Part shown: positions 26,979 through 36,407 of the stretch, piece by piece
Layout: each line of letters begins with the position of its first letter
Numbering within the stretch: the first letter of the stretch is position 1
Origin: Roseiarcus sp963809245
Lineage (GTDB): Bacteria > Pseudomonadota > Alphaproteobacteria > Rhizobiales > Beijerinckiaceae
DNA: 64,000 bases
Assembly: GCA_963809245.1 (NCBI GenBank)
Contig: CAWEIU010000003.1
Location: forward strand, 558,001-622,000
Direction of reading: 5' to 3'
Made by a program: the position numbers and the translations under genes
The notes under the pieces: model-generated
Database searches by the model: none
What the model saw: only the letters and a program-made list of their open reading frames with translations
Told to the model about the DNA's origin: nothing

Positions 26979-29541
26979 ACGCCGTCGAGCGTATCGCCGC
27001 GGCTGCCCGCGACACCGGCTACCGCTCTGAAGCCATTCTATCCGACTATGCCTTTGCGGACGTGCTGGTCGATGCCAACCCGACTAGGACCGTCGCACTG
27101 GCGGCCTTCGCGCGCACGCCTCCATCTTACCGATCAGCGGCGCTCGCGGTCGTGCACAGTGATGGCCGCCGCGCCCTCGACCTCGTGAACCAGCACCGCG
27201 CCCTGGGCGCTCCCCTCCTGTTCGTCATCGAGCAGGACGAAGTGACCGTCTGGCAGGTCAGGAGCGACGCCCCGCCGCGGGCGATTGAAAGAGTCAGTCT
27301 TGCCGACATTGCTGATCTGTTCTCGCGCAATCGGTCAACCTGGCATCCCGACGCAATTCATCGGGCCAAATCGTTGGGCACACCCGGGACGGGCTACCAG
27401 CTCGATTTCGTCGACATGGGGCTGCTGCCCGCGATAGAAGGTGAAATTCACCTCAAGCTCGACCGCTTGCTCGTCGAGACCCTCGCCCTGTCGCGCAAAG
27501 TGCCCGGCGGCGACCAGCTTGATGCGCGAGTGTTGTTTCGCGTCGTTTTCCGCTTGCTCGCCGCCAAGGTCCTGCAGGACCGACGCGATCCCTACGCGGA
27601 CGGCTGGAACGCCAACGACCTAACATCGGTCCTCGCCAGCATCGAGACCTATTATTCGCTTGGGCAGATAAAGAGCCGTGCCCCCGCGGCGCTGCCAGCT
27701 ATCTTCGACGCGGCGTGGCAGTATCTGCGCGCCGGGATTAGTTTTTCGAACATCTCATCAGACGATCTCGCCTTCGTTTATGAGAATACGCTGGTCACGC
27801 CCGAGACGCGCAAGCTGTTCGGGACGCACAGCACGCCGCGCCAAGTGGCGGAATATGTCGTGCAACGGCTCGAACTCCACAATCACAGGCCCGAGGACAT
27901 CAGGATATACGAGCCGTTCGCGGGCGCCGGCGTGTTCCTAGTGTCCGCGTTGCGTCACCTGCGCGACCTGCTTCCCGTGGAATGGTCGGACCAACAACGG
28001 CACGACTTCCTGATCCGTCATATCTCAGGTGACGAGATCGATCCGTTCGCCTGCGAGGTCGCGACCCTTTCGCTCATACTTGCAGATTACCCCAATCACA
28101 ATGGCTGGCACATCAAGGAGGCAGATCTTTTCGCGGATGGCGCGCTTGCGCGTCGGATCGGCGCGAACAACGTGATCGTGTGCAATCCGCCGTTCGAAGC
28201 GTTCAATTCCGCCGACAAGGCTCGCTATACCGTTGCCAGAGAAACGCATTCGAAGGCGATCGCCGCGCTTAGCGCGGCTCTTGACACAAAGCCGCTTGCC
28301 CTGGGTTTCGTCTTGCCGCGCTCTTTCATCCTTGAGCGCCAGTTCGCCGAGTTGCGGCGTCGAATTGAAAGCCGTTACGGTTCCGTCGAGATCCTCAAGC
28401 TTCCCGACGGAATCTTCGGCGCCTCGGGCATTGAAACGTGCGCCGTAATCGCACGCGATCCGCGTCCGTCGGAGACCGGGGTTATTGCACTACGCTCCAC
28501 CGAGGTTGTTGAACGCGACCGCTCATCCTTCCTAAAGACCGGACAAATAACTATCCACCGCGATTTGACGCGGGCGCTCGACAATCCGCCGCAAGGCCAA
28601 CTCTGGGTGCCGCCACTTAAAGATTTGTGGGACTATTTGCAAAACCACCCGAAACTCGGCACGATGTTGAAGCCTAGCCTCGGGTTGCAGTGGACCTATA
28701 GCCAAGACCGAGCAATGAGCGAGAGCGAAAAACCTGGACACCGGCTGGGCTTTGCCAATGCGCGTCATCTCCAGCAGTTCCGGCCGCCACAGCCCAAGTG
28801 GCTAGATTTCCGACCTAATAAACTCCGCCGGGGTGGCGCGCATGACTGGTCCAAGCCAAAGCTGATCGCAAGCGCTACCCGGTTGAGTTGGAGCGCATGG
28901 CGCATAGGGGCTTTTGTAGACTCCAAAGGACTGTTGTGCTCCCAGCAGTTCTTAGGACTCTGGCCAGTCGTCCCACATTTGGCGAGGGTCATCTCTCAAG
29001 CTACCGCGCCCGCATTTCTTCTCGCGGCGGCGGTCCGCTTAAAGTGACCAACGTGTCGCGATGGCACGTAGTTGCGCTGTCCGGCGTCCTCAACGGACCA
29101 GTTGCAAATGCATTCCTAGCGATCAATTCCCCGCAGGAACGATTTCGAGCTTCCGTGGTCGGCGACATTCCGATCCCGGCGACTCTGCCTGCCCAGCTGG
29201 CGGAGTTGGTCAGCCGTTATGTCGAGCTTCTGCGGGCCCCGCCGATCTTGGGGGACGCCGACGAGCAACTAGCCCACCTGCTGGCAAAGGTCGATGCCGC
29301 CGTTCTGGAGGCTTATGATCTTCCCTTAAGGCTCGAGCGGCAGCTTCTGGCTTTCTTCGAGGGCTCGCCGCGCCCCGTTGCCCATCCTTGGGACCATTGG
29401 AACAATCGCTACCCTGCTCCCGGCCTGACCCTCGCCGAGCGCTTGTCGGGCCGCTTCAACGCCGCTGGAGACTGGGTCAGAAAGATATTCCAGCCGCTGC
29501 CTGAAGACCAGATCGCGCTGCTCCGCGACTATGTGGCCTAG
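26975..29541 (+). pseudogene. N6-adenine DNA methyltransferase, one frameshift
   Basis: Start GTG 26975 with GGAGG seven bases upstream. SAM-binding motif I YEPFAGAGVF (residues 312-321), DEIDPFACEVATLSLILADY (from 353) and catalytic NPPF at 404-407 identify a gamma-type N6-adenine methyltransferase like those of type I/IIG systems. The first 130 residues resemble the N-terminal part of restriction-type proteins (APLLFVIEQDEVTVWQVR), but no complete PD-(D/E)XK site is seen. After LCSQQFLGLWPV (about 28965) the frame ends at 29047, while the family C-terminus continues in another frame: LSGVLNGPVANAFLAINSP, then EAYDLPLRLERQLLAFF, to 29541. Joined length is about 855 residues. The shift equals loss of one base (or gain of two). 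Could still act if the N-terminal piece suffices, or if the shift is an error. Confidence 0.8.
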
Positions 29542-29546
29542 TCGCG

Positions 29547-30050
29547 ATGGACGCCCATCTCCTTGATACGACCATTCTGTCCATCTATCTGGACCCCACG
29601 CATCCCCATCACGCCGAAAAGAGCCAGTCGCTCGCGGCACTGCCCGCCGAGAGCCCCCGCTTTATCTCCGCGGTCGCGCTCGCCGAACTAGGTTTCGGTG
29701 CGAGGCTCGCGTCGGCGATTGGCAAGGGGAATCTGCCCGCGCTCGAAGCGATGATCGTCCGGGCTCGGTCCCATGCGGTCCTCGACATCACGCACCACAC
29801 CGCGTCGGTTTACGCAGAGGTGAAGGCGCGGATTGCCCAGAAATATCTGGCGAAGACCCTTCGTAAAGACCGCCCGAAATACATCGAGGAATGGGTAGAT
29901 AAAGCGACTGGACAAAAGCTCGGCATCGACGAAAACGACCTCTGGATGTGCGCGCACGCCAAGGAACGAGATCTTGTCTTTGTGACCGCCGACGGCCGGA
30001 TGAAGCGTATTCCCGACGCCGATTCGGGTGTCCGTCTGCTCACAATCTGA
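29547..30050 (+). CDS. PIN-domain nuclease (VapC-like)
   Basis: 167 residues. PIN acidic residues are in place: D7 (LLDTTILSIYLD), E47 (ALAELGFG), D128/D131 (GIDENDLWMCAHA) and D149 (FVTADGRM). PIN proteins are Mg-dependent RNases, most often toxins of VapBC pairs. Here it starts five bases after the methyltransferase stop and no VapB-like antitoxin is adjacent. The partner might be the HTH protein or the methyltransferase itself. Confidence 0.85.
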   Translation: MDAHLLDTTILSIYLDPTHPHHAEKSQSLAALPAESPRFISAVALAELGFGARLASAIGKGNLPALEAMIVRARSHAVLDITHHTASVYAEVKARIAQKYLAKTLRKDRPKYIEEWVDKATGQKLGIDENDLWMCAHAKERDLVFVTADGRMKRIPDADSGVRLLTI

Positions 30051-30495
30051 GGTGAATGCCCGGGCGATGCTGCGTGCCTGAGCGCGACCACCTCATTTCC
30101 TCATTGAACGGCCGGTTTCGGACAACACCGGTAAGCCTTGCTACGGTTATATGGGCGCTTCCCTGCCATCCGCAATCGCTTCTGCGACCGTCCGCTCTCC
30201 CCCTACTCGGACGTTACGTGAGATGTAGAAATCACGAAGTTCGCAACGGCCGATGGCTTCGGCACGCCGATCGTTGCATAGAGTGCATCGCAGCCCTTAT
30301 TTCCTTGAGGCGCCGAGCAACGGCTGGAGGACCCTGCACACGATAAACGCCAAGAGAAATCGGCGGACCACGCGGCCTCGTCTATTCGGCTCCAGAAGTT
30401 TCGCAGCAAAATCAATGCGCTAGCGACATTTTCTTTCTGAAAATCACAATCTCTTTTAATCTGGGATTTTCCGTCCCGCCCGCGGAGCCGCCCCC
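30051..30495. other. Intergenic region, nothing recognised
   Basis: About 445 bases after the PIN gene. Frames are short and unlike known proteins, with no strong hairpin. Possibly the edge of the transferred segment. Confidence 0.5.
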
Positions 30496-30963
30496 TTGTC
30501 CGAGAAAGCCCACACGTCCGAAGCCGTCCGCGCTCGCCACTCCCGCCTCGCGGCGCGGCGGGAGAAGGCGGAGCGCAATCTCAGAGTGTTCAACTTGCTC
30601 AAGGCGGGCGTGCCGGTGGCGCAGATCGCGTTGCAGGAGGGGCTGTCGGCGCGGCGCACGCGCGAGATCATCCAGGAGACGCTGGACCGGCGCGAGATCG
30701 ATCCGCCCGAGGGCTTCGTGCAATTGCAGATCGGGCGACTGAGCGACGCGATGATGGTCGCGCACGCCGCAATGATGGAGGGCAATTTGCAGGCGCTCGA
30801 TCGCCTCGTGAAGATCGTCAGCGAGCTCGATCGCTATCACGGCTTCGGCCGTGCGCCGTCTGGGCCCGACACTGCGGCGGCGCTCCTCCCGCCGGCGGCG
30901 GCGCCGCTGCTCGCCCTGCCCGCGCCGGTCGATGCGGCGGAAAACCGCGCCGCAAAGGATTGA
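30496..30963 (+). CDS. HTH-containing protein, unknown function
   Basis: 155 residues from TTG 30496. A basic helical start (RHSRLAARREKAERNLRVFN) is followed by an HTH-like segment (LKAGVPVAQIALQEGLSARR, TREIIQETLDRR) and a helical core SDAMMVAHAAMMEGNLQALD RLVKIV, then an alanine/proline-rich tail. Resembles small DNA-binding proteins of phage packaging type, but no phage genes are nearby. Probably a chromosomal orphan. Confidence 0.6.
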   Translation: MSEKAHTSEAVRARHSRLAARREKAERNLRVFNLLKAGVPVAQIALQEGLSARRTREIIQETLDRREIDPPEGFVQLQIGRLSDAMMVAHAAMMEGNLQALDRLVKIVSELDRYHGFGRAPSGPDTAAALLPPAAAPLLALPAPVDAAENRAAKD

Positions 30964-31021
30964 TATCGCTCAATCGAGCCGATTGACGCTTCGTGTGCAG
31001 AGGCGGCCCTTTTGGTCGGCG

Positions 31022-31132
31022 CGACGCCGCTGTCGTCACGCCCGCGAAAGCGGGGTCCAGACAACCGCCACAGGCCTTTGCCCCTTGACTCCTGGATGCC
31101 CGCTTTCCCTGGGCATGACAGGGCGTCGACTG
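31022..31132. repeat. Intergenic dispersed repeat (GTCCAG / CTGGATGCCC type)
   Basis: CGCCCGCGAAAGCGGGGTCC and CTCCTGGATGCCCGCTTTCC face each other around a variable centre, ending in GGGCATGACAGG. A partial relative lies at 37204-37305. Confidence 0.7.
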
Positions 31133-31161
31133 GATTATCCCCTGAAAGCGGCCTGCCGACG

Positions 31162-31383
31162 TTATGCGATAATGTCCGGCGTCAGCGCGTCTTCGAGCTG
31201 GGTCAAGCGGTCGCGCAACTGCAGCTTGCGCTTCTTCAAGCGCTGCACCTGCAACTGGTCGGCCTGCCCGGCGTCGCACAAGGCGTCGATCGCCGCGTCG
31301 AGGTCTCTATGCTCCTCGCGCAACCGTTCCAGTTGAATCGACAAAACGGCGCGCTCGTCGTCGCTCAGTTCGTCCTGCGCCAT
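31162..31383 (-). CDS. DUF465 (YdcH) family protein
   Basis: 73 residues. Helical hairpin: LSIQLERLREEHRDLDAAID, then LQVQRLKKRKLQLRDRLTQL. DUF465 proteins are small alphaproteobacterial coiled-coil proteins of unknown role. A second member lies divergently at 31619. Confidence 0.85.
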   Translation of the reverse strand: MAQDELSDDERAVLSIQLERLREEHRDLDAAIDALCDAGQADQLQVQRLKKRKLQLRDRLTQLEDALTPDIIA

Positions 31384-31618
31384 GCCCCGTTTCGCCCGAA
31401 TCGGCCCGCACTCGCGGGGCTCCCCGCGCGGAATATGCGAGCGTCAGCGCCGGTTCGCAAGACCACGGCGCCTGCGGCCGAATCGACCTATACAAAGGCG
31501 CCAAAATTCCGTCTCGAAGGCGCAATGATTTGATGCTCTCAGTAGCATTTTCAGGCTTGCAAGCCAGCCGCGTTGTGACCACTATTTGACTGTCGAAGAG
31601 AGAAAGGGGAGTTTGCCA

Positions 31619-31810
31619 ATGTCCCTCGAATTGCATTTGACGGAACTCGTGCGCCGCCACCAGGCGATCGAAACAGCGATCGCCATGGAAGAAAGCCACC
31701 TTTCGTCGGACGATTTGAAACTCCACGAATTGAAACGAAAAAAACTCCAACTCAAAGACGAAATTGAAAAATTGAAGCTCGACACGCGACAGCGTGAGCT
31801 CACGCACTGA
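31619..31810 (+). CDS. DUF465 (YdcH) family protein
   Basis: 63 residues from ATG 31619 with GGGGAG eight bases upstream. MSLELHLTELVRRHQAIETA, then LHELKRKKLQLKDEIEKL. Divergent partner of the DUF465 gene at 31162. Confidence 0.88.
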   Translation: MSLELHLTELVRRHQAIETAIAMEESHLSSDDLKLHELKRKKLQLKDEIEKLKLDTRQRELTH

Positions 31811-31889
31811 AGCGCCCCGCCAAGCCGTCAAGACGTTTTCCCTTATAAATGCGGCTTTTGTGGATTTGCCGGCCCGTCGGCTATTTGCT

Positions 31890-33107
31890 TCAGCGGGACG
31901 GCGATCTCGTCCATTCCTCCAACACCTCTGAGTCGGTTTCCTCGCTCGCGTGATCGCGCGCGAGAGCGCGAAATTCCTCGGGGGCCGCGAGACGCGACAA
32001 CGCCCAGACCGCCATCGCGCGCACCAGCGGCGACGGCGAGGCGAGGCGCGCCCGCGCCATGGGCGCGAGCGCCGCGTCCCCCGAATTGCCGAGCGCGATC
32101 ATGACGTTGCGCAAAAAGCGCGTGTGGCCGATCCGTTTGATCGGCCCGCCGGCGAAGCGGCGCCGAAACCCCTCCTCGTCGAGCGCCGCCAATTCGGCCA
32201 GCGGCGGATCCGCGAACCCTTGTGGCTCCGTCAGCTTCGCCTCCCGCCCCTCGCGGGCGAACTTGTTCCACGGACAGACCGCCAGACAATCGTCGCAGCC
32301 GTAGATGCGGTTGCCGATCCCGGCGCGCAGCTCCGGCGCGATCGCCCCCTTGTGCTCGATGGTGAGGTAGGAGACGCAGCGGCGCGCATCGAGACGGTAG
32401 GGTCCGTCAAAAGCCTGCGTCGGGCAGGCGTCGAGGCACGCGCGACACGAGCCGCAGTGGTCGCGCTCCGGCGCGTCTGGGACAAGCGCCAAGTCGGTGA
32501 AAATCGAACCGAGAAAGAGCCAGGAGCCGAACTCGCGGCTGACGAGATTGGTGTGCTTGCCCTGCCAGCCGATTCCCGCCGCGGCGGCGAGCGGCTTCTC
32601 CATCACCGGAGCGGTGTCGACGAACACCTTGACGTCGATGCGCTCAGGCCGCGCCGCGGCGACGAGCCAACCGGCGAGCATCTTCAGCCGGCCCTTGATC
32701 ACGTCGTGGTAGTCGCGATGGCGGGCGTAGACCGAAATCGCGCCGCGGCTTCGCTGTTTCAGCGCCGCCAGCGGATCGCTGGCTGGGCCATAATTGACCG
32801 CAAGCATGATGACGCTGCGCGCTTGCGGCCAGAGGACCTTGGGTTCGGACCGCCGCGCGAAGGTCTCGGCCATCCAGTCCATGTCGCCTTGAACGCCCTC
32901 GCCGAGCCAGGCGGCGAGATTGTCGCGGGTCGAGGCCGGCAGGGTCGGGGCGGCGATCCGACAGGCGTCGAAACCGAGTTCGCGCGCCCTGGCGCGCAGA
33001 GCGTTCAGAAGTCGAGATCGGCGTATGTCGCGCTCGGCGTCATGCCGGGCATCCGGTCGCCCAGCAGCGAGCGGAACGAGGGGCGGGACTTGATCCGCGC
33101 ATACCAT
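31890..33107 (-). CDS. queG: Epoxyqueuosine reductase
   Basis: Last step of queuosine synthesis; a cobalamin- and Fe-S-dependent reductase acting on tRNA. Family features: DACRIAAPTLPASTRDNLAA, VKVFVDTAPVMEKPLAAAAG, IGWQGKHTNLVSREFGSW, the ferredoxin-type clusters CGSCRACLDACP and CDDCLAVCPWN, and a C-terminal HEAT-like part. The family N-terminus should lie near 33010, yet no ATG, GTG or TTG is there. ATG 33107 (about 405 residues, overlapping the upstream gst gene by 103 bases) is reported; a CTG start at 33008 would give 373 residues. Cobalamin genes are present at 61.5 kb. Confidence 0.88.
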   Translation of the reverse strand: MVCADQVPPLVPLAAGRPDARHDAERDIRRSRLLNALRARARELGFDACRIAAPTLPASTRDNLAAWLGEGVQGDMDWMAETFARRSEPKVLWPQARSVIMLAVNYGPASDPLAALKQRSRGAISVYARHRDYHDVIKGRLKMLAGWLVAAARPERIDVKVFVDTAPVMEKPLAAAAGIGWQGKHTNLVSREFGSWLFLGSIFTDLALVPDAPERDHCGSCRACLDACPTQAFDGPYRLDARRCVSYLTIEHKGAIAPELRAGIGNRIYGCDDCLAVCPWNKFAREGREAKLTEPQGFADPPLAELAALDEEGFRRRFAGGPIKRIGHTRFLRNVMIALGNSGDAALAPMARARLASPSPLVRAMAVWALSRLAAPEEFRALARDHASEETDSEVLEEWTRSPSR

Positions 33108-33697
33108 GTCTTCGCCGTCTCGCTCTCGTCCCATGGCGCGTCGCCGAGGTAATCGACGCACGACAGATGCGCCGCCGCCGCCAGATCGGCGTAACTCATC
33201 CGAGGCCCAGCCAGCCAGTTGCGGGCGCCGATGAGGTGGCCGATGTAGCGCAGATGATAGCGCATATTGGCGCGTCCGGCGCGCACCGCCTCCATATCCG
33301 GGCCGCCGCCGCCCTGCCGCGGCGACATGAAGCGCCGGTAGATCTTCTCCGTCACCAGCAATTGGCTCGCCTCGGAGAAGAACTTGACGTTGAACCAGCG
33401 CATCAGGCGGCGGACCTCGACGCGCCCCAGCGGGTCCTCCGGCATCAGCCGGCGGTCGCCGAGCGCGAGGCCCCGCGTCTCATCGAGATATTCGGCGATG
33501 GCTTGCGCCCCGGGGACGCTGGGCGCGCTCTCCTCGGCCATCACCGGCGTCGCGCCCTCGGCGTTGAGGAGCAGGAACTCGCGCCGGCGCTCCCAAGGGC
33601 GCTCCTCGACCAGCGCCGGCTCGATGCCGAATTCAGCAAGCGCCAGGCGGATGAAGCGCGAATGCGGGCAGAAGGGATGATGATAAAGGGTGATCAT
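33005..33697 (-). CDS. Glutathione S-transferase family protein
   Basis: 230 residues. Thioredoxin-like N-terminus ITLYHHPFCPHSRFIRLALA, with the GATPVMAEE turn and PGAQAIAEYLDE. Helical C-terminal domain with MSYADLAAAAHLSCVDYLGD and the ending MPGMTPSATYADLDF common in alphaproteobacteria. Substrate unknown. Directly upstream of queG. Confidence 0.88.
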   Translation of the reverse strand: MITLYHHPFCPHSRFIRLALAEFGIEPALVEERPWERRREFLLLNAEGATPVMAEESAPSVPGAQAIAEYLDETRGLALGDRRLMPEDPLGRVEVRRLMRWFNVKFFSEASQLLVTEKIYRRFMSPRQGGGGPDMEAVRAGRANMRYHLRYIGHLIGARNWLAGPRMSYADLAAAAHLSCVDYLGDAPWDESETAKTWYARIKSRPSFRSLLGDRMPGMTPSATYADLDF

Positions 33698-33793
33698 GAG
33701 GCGGAAGGGCGCGCGTTTTCGGCCGAGGACTCGACACTCATGCGGCGTCTTGATTAAGCAGAGGTAAAGGCGCCCAAAGGGAATGCATAAGGC

Positions 33794-34435
33794 CTAACCG
33801 AGGATCTGGCGCGCCTGGACGCGCCAGACGCCCGCCGAGTTCATCTTGCTCCAGGCGGCGTCGAGCGATCCGTCGGCGTCGATCGCGCGGCAGGCGTCGT
33901 CGATCACGAAGGTCTCGAACCCTGCGGCGCGCGCATCGAGCGCGGAATAGGCGACGCAAAAATCGGTCGCCAGGCCGCAGGCGAAGATGCGCTTGACGCC
34001 CCTCGCCTTGAGCAAAGCGTCAAGCCCGGTCGTCGTCTTGCCGTCGGCCTCGGTGAAGGCGGAATAGGAATCGATATCGGCGTTGGCGCCTTTGCGCAGG
34101 ATCAGGAAGGCCGAGTCGACATCGAGCTCTTCGTGCAGCTCTGCGCCCGCCTCGCCCTGCACGCAATGGTCCGGCCACAACACCTGCGGGCCATAGGGGA
34201 GTTGCGCGACGTCGAAGGGCTTCGCCCCCGGATGCGACGAGGCGAACGAGGCATGGCCGCCTGGGTGCCAGTCCTGCGTGACGACGACCTGCTGAAAGGC
34301 GCCGATGAGCCGGTTGACGAGCGGGACGATCGAAGCGCCGCCGGGCACCGCCAGCGCGCCGCCGTCGACAAAGTCGTTTTGAACGTCGATCACCAGCAGC
34401 GCGTCGCTCGCATCGATCGTCATGGCAAGGGACAT
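33794..34435 (-). CDS. pncA: Nicotinamidase
   Basis: 213 residues from ATG 34435. Catalytic triad pattern: D in LLVIDVQNDFVDGGAL, K in ILRKGANADIDSYSAF, C in ACGLATDFCVAYSALDA. Metal site in VTQDWHPGGHASF. Hydrolyses nicotinamide to nicotinate for NAD salvage. Four bases after the stop of the upstream membrane protein gene, so probably cotranscribed. Confidence 0.93.
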   Translation of the reverse strand: MSLAMTIDASDALLVIDVQNDFVDGGALAVPGGASIVPLVNRLIGAFQQVVVTQDWHPGGHASFASSHPGAKPFDVAQLPYGPQVLWPDHCVQGEAGAELHEELDVDSAFLILRKGANADIDSYSAFTEADGKTTTGLDALLKARGVKRIFACGLATDFCVAYSALDARAAGFETFVIDDACRAIDADGSLDAAWSKMNSAGVWRVQARQILG

Positions 34436-34439
34436 CGCC

Positions 34440-35387
34440 TCAACCTCCGCCTCGCGTCCGCACCAACTCGCCGATGCGCGCTCGCTCAAAGATGAGGACC
34501 ACGACCAGCGAAAACAACAGCGGCACGATCAGATAGAGAAGGCGGAAGACAAGCAGCGCCGCCAGCACGTCGGCGGCGGGGACGTCCGGCATCGCCTTGA
34601 GAAACGAATATTCGAGCACCCCGAGGCCGCCCGGCGCGTGGCTGATCAGCGAAATCGTGAAGGAGGCGAGGAACACCGCCAACACGACGACGAAGCCGGG
34701 ATTGCCGTTCTGCGGAAGCGCGAAATAGATGATCCCCGCCGCTCCGATGAGTTCGAGCGGCCCGGCAAGCAATTGTCGCACCGCGATCGGCGGGCGCGGG
34801 TAAACCAGCTCGAACCCGCGAATTTTCAGCGGCGCAAAATGAAGCAGCGAACCCAGCAGATAGATCGCAGGCACGCTGAGCAACGCAAGGCCGACGAAGC
34901 GCCCGGCCCAATCCGGCAATTCAACGTAGCGTCGCACCAGTTCGGGGTCATAGATCAGCGTCAGGCCGCCCAGCAAAAGATTGCCGAGCGTGAAAGTAAA
35001 AGAGCAGAAGGCGACGAGAACGCCGACCTCCGCCATGCCCATGCCCTTGGTCGAATAGGCGCGGTAACGCACGACGGCGCCCGAGAGCATGGTCGCGCCG
35101 ATATTGTGGGCGAGCGCGTAGGTGGTGAAGGAGACGAGCCCGATGAAGCGCCAGCTCAAACGCCGGCCGAGATGCGCGAGGGCGATCTGGTCGTACCAAG
35201 CGAGCGCCGCATAGGCGAGCCCTGTCGAGCACAGCGCAAGCGCCCAATGAAGCGGCGAAATCGCGGCGAAGGCGGCGCCGATGTCGGCGACCGACAGGTT
35301 CCGCAGTTCTCGGACCAGCAACCGTATCGTCAGCGCCGCCGCGCCGAGGCCGATGATCGGCCACAGGACCTCCATGACCCGCTTCAT
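34440..35387 (-). CDS. Lysylphosphatidylglycerol synthase-like membrane protein (UPF0104)
   Basis: 315 residues with about eight membrane segments. Family signatures are VSFTTYALAHNIGATMLSGA, VVRYRAYSTKGMGMAEVG and SHAPGGLGVLEYSFLKAMP. The domain resembles the membrane part of MprF but lacks the cytoplasmic transferase domain, so a flippase-like or lipid-related role is only inferred. Start ATG 35387; ATG 35423 is an alternative. Confidence 0.8.
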   Translation of the reverse strand: MKRVMEVLWPIIGLGAAALTIRLLVRELRNLSVADIGAAFAAISPLHWALALCSTGLAYAALAWYDQIALAHLGRRLSWRFIGLVSFTTYALAHNIGATMLSGAVVRYRAYSTKGMGMAEVGVLVAFCSFTFTLGNLLLGGLTLIYDPELVRRYVELPDWAGRFVGLALLSVPAIYLLGSLLHFAPLKIRGFELVYPRPPIAVRQLLAGPLELIGAAGIIYFALPQNGNPGFVVVLAVFLASFTISLISHAPGGLGVLEYSFLKAMPDVPAADVLAALLVFRLLYLIVPLLFSLVVVLIFERARIGELVRTRGGG

Positions 35388-35687
35388 CGATGTTTCCGCG
35401 CCCGGCGCGCATCTCCCGCCCATCCGCCCTCCCTGCACGACCCTTACGGCCAGCGCAAGGCCGTTCGGAAGCATAATCGCGCCGCTCGGCCCGTTTGCGA
35501 AAATACGGTTGATCCGCATTGGCAATCTGCAACAAACGCGTCGATTGCGAGGGACGAACGCGGCAAAGTTGTGACCGATTCGACGCACGCGGCGCCTCGC
35601 GGCCACGAATCCTCGGCGACACCCGAACGACACGAGCGTCGTCTATGGGGACCCGTTTACGCTCTCCGCCTGTCCCGCGAGACTCAC
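35388..35687. other. Divergent intergenic region
   Basis: 300 bases between the UPF0104 and mgtC genes; no gene or clear motif is seen. Confidence 0.5.
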
Positions 35688-36401
35688 ATGCGATTCGTCG
35701 AGACTTTCAATTTGATCGCGCTGATCAATTCGGCGGTCTGCCTCTCCGCCGCCTTCCTTCTCGGGACGCTGATCGGCGTCGAGCGGCAATATCGGCAGCG
35801 GTCGGCGGGCTTGCGCACCAACGCGCTGGTTGCGCTCGGCGCGGCGGCGTTCGTCGATCTCGGCATGCGGGCGGCCGGCCCCGGCTCGACCCAGGTGATG
35901 GCCTACGTCGTCTCCGGCATCGGCTTCCTCGGCGCCGGCGCGATCATGAAGGAAGGCCCCAACATCCGCGGCCTCAACACCGCCGCGACATTGTGGTGCT
36001 CCGCAGCCGTCGGCGCGGCGACCGGAGCCGGGTTCGTCATCGAGGCGGTGATGCTGACTGGGCTCGTCATCGCCGGCAATACGCTGCTGCGTCCGCTCGT
36101 TAATGCGATCAACCGCATCCCGCTGGACGCGCTGGCCTCGGAAGCTATCTACGAGATGCGCTTGACCGCCGCGCCCGAGCAAGCCGCCGCGGCGCGCGAG
36201 GCGCTGGTCGACGCGCTCGAGAAGGCGCACTATCCGATCGCCGACGTCGATACGGTCGAACGCGGCGACGACCTCGTCGACATCGTCGCGACCTTGGTCA
36301 GCACGTCGGTCGTCGCCGACGAACTCGACACGGTGGCCGACAAGCTGGCCAAGCACCCCGGCGTCGAGCACGCGACCTGGGAGAGCAACGCGACCACCTG
36401 A
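35688..36401 (+). CDS. MgtC/SapB family protein
   Basis: 237 residues. MgtC signature: CLSAAFLLGTLIGVERQYRQ, RSAGLRTNALVALGAAAF, GIGFLGAGAIMKEG and NIRGLNTAATLWCSAAVGAA. Five membrane segments and a soluble ACT-like C-terminal domain. MgtC proteins affect Mg2+ homeostasis and F-ATPase activity. Start ATG 35688. Confidence 0.9.
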   Translation: MRFVETFNLIALINSAVCLSAAFLLGTLIGVERQYRQRSAGLRTNALVALGAAAFVDLGMRAAGPGSTQVMAYVVSGIGFLGAGAIMKEGPNIRGLNTAATLWCSAAVGAATGAGFVIEAVMLTGLVIAGNTLLRPLVNAINRIPLDALASEAIYEMRLTAAPEQAAAAREALVDALEKAHYPIADVDTVERGDDLVDIVATLVSTSVVADELDTVADKLAKHPGVEHATWESNATT

Positions 36402-36407
36402 AAAGTC

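Noticed and set aside
34440..35387. MprF identity for the membrane protein
   Set aside because: Only the membrane domain is present; the cytoplasmic lysyl-transferase domain of MprF is missing.
34422..36401. Long N-terminal extension of the MgtC gene
   Set aside because: The upstream part overlaps the divergent pncA and UPF0104 genes and has low-complexity charged sequence. The family start is ATG 35688.
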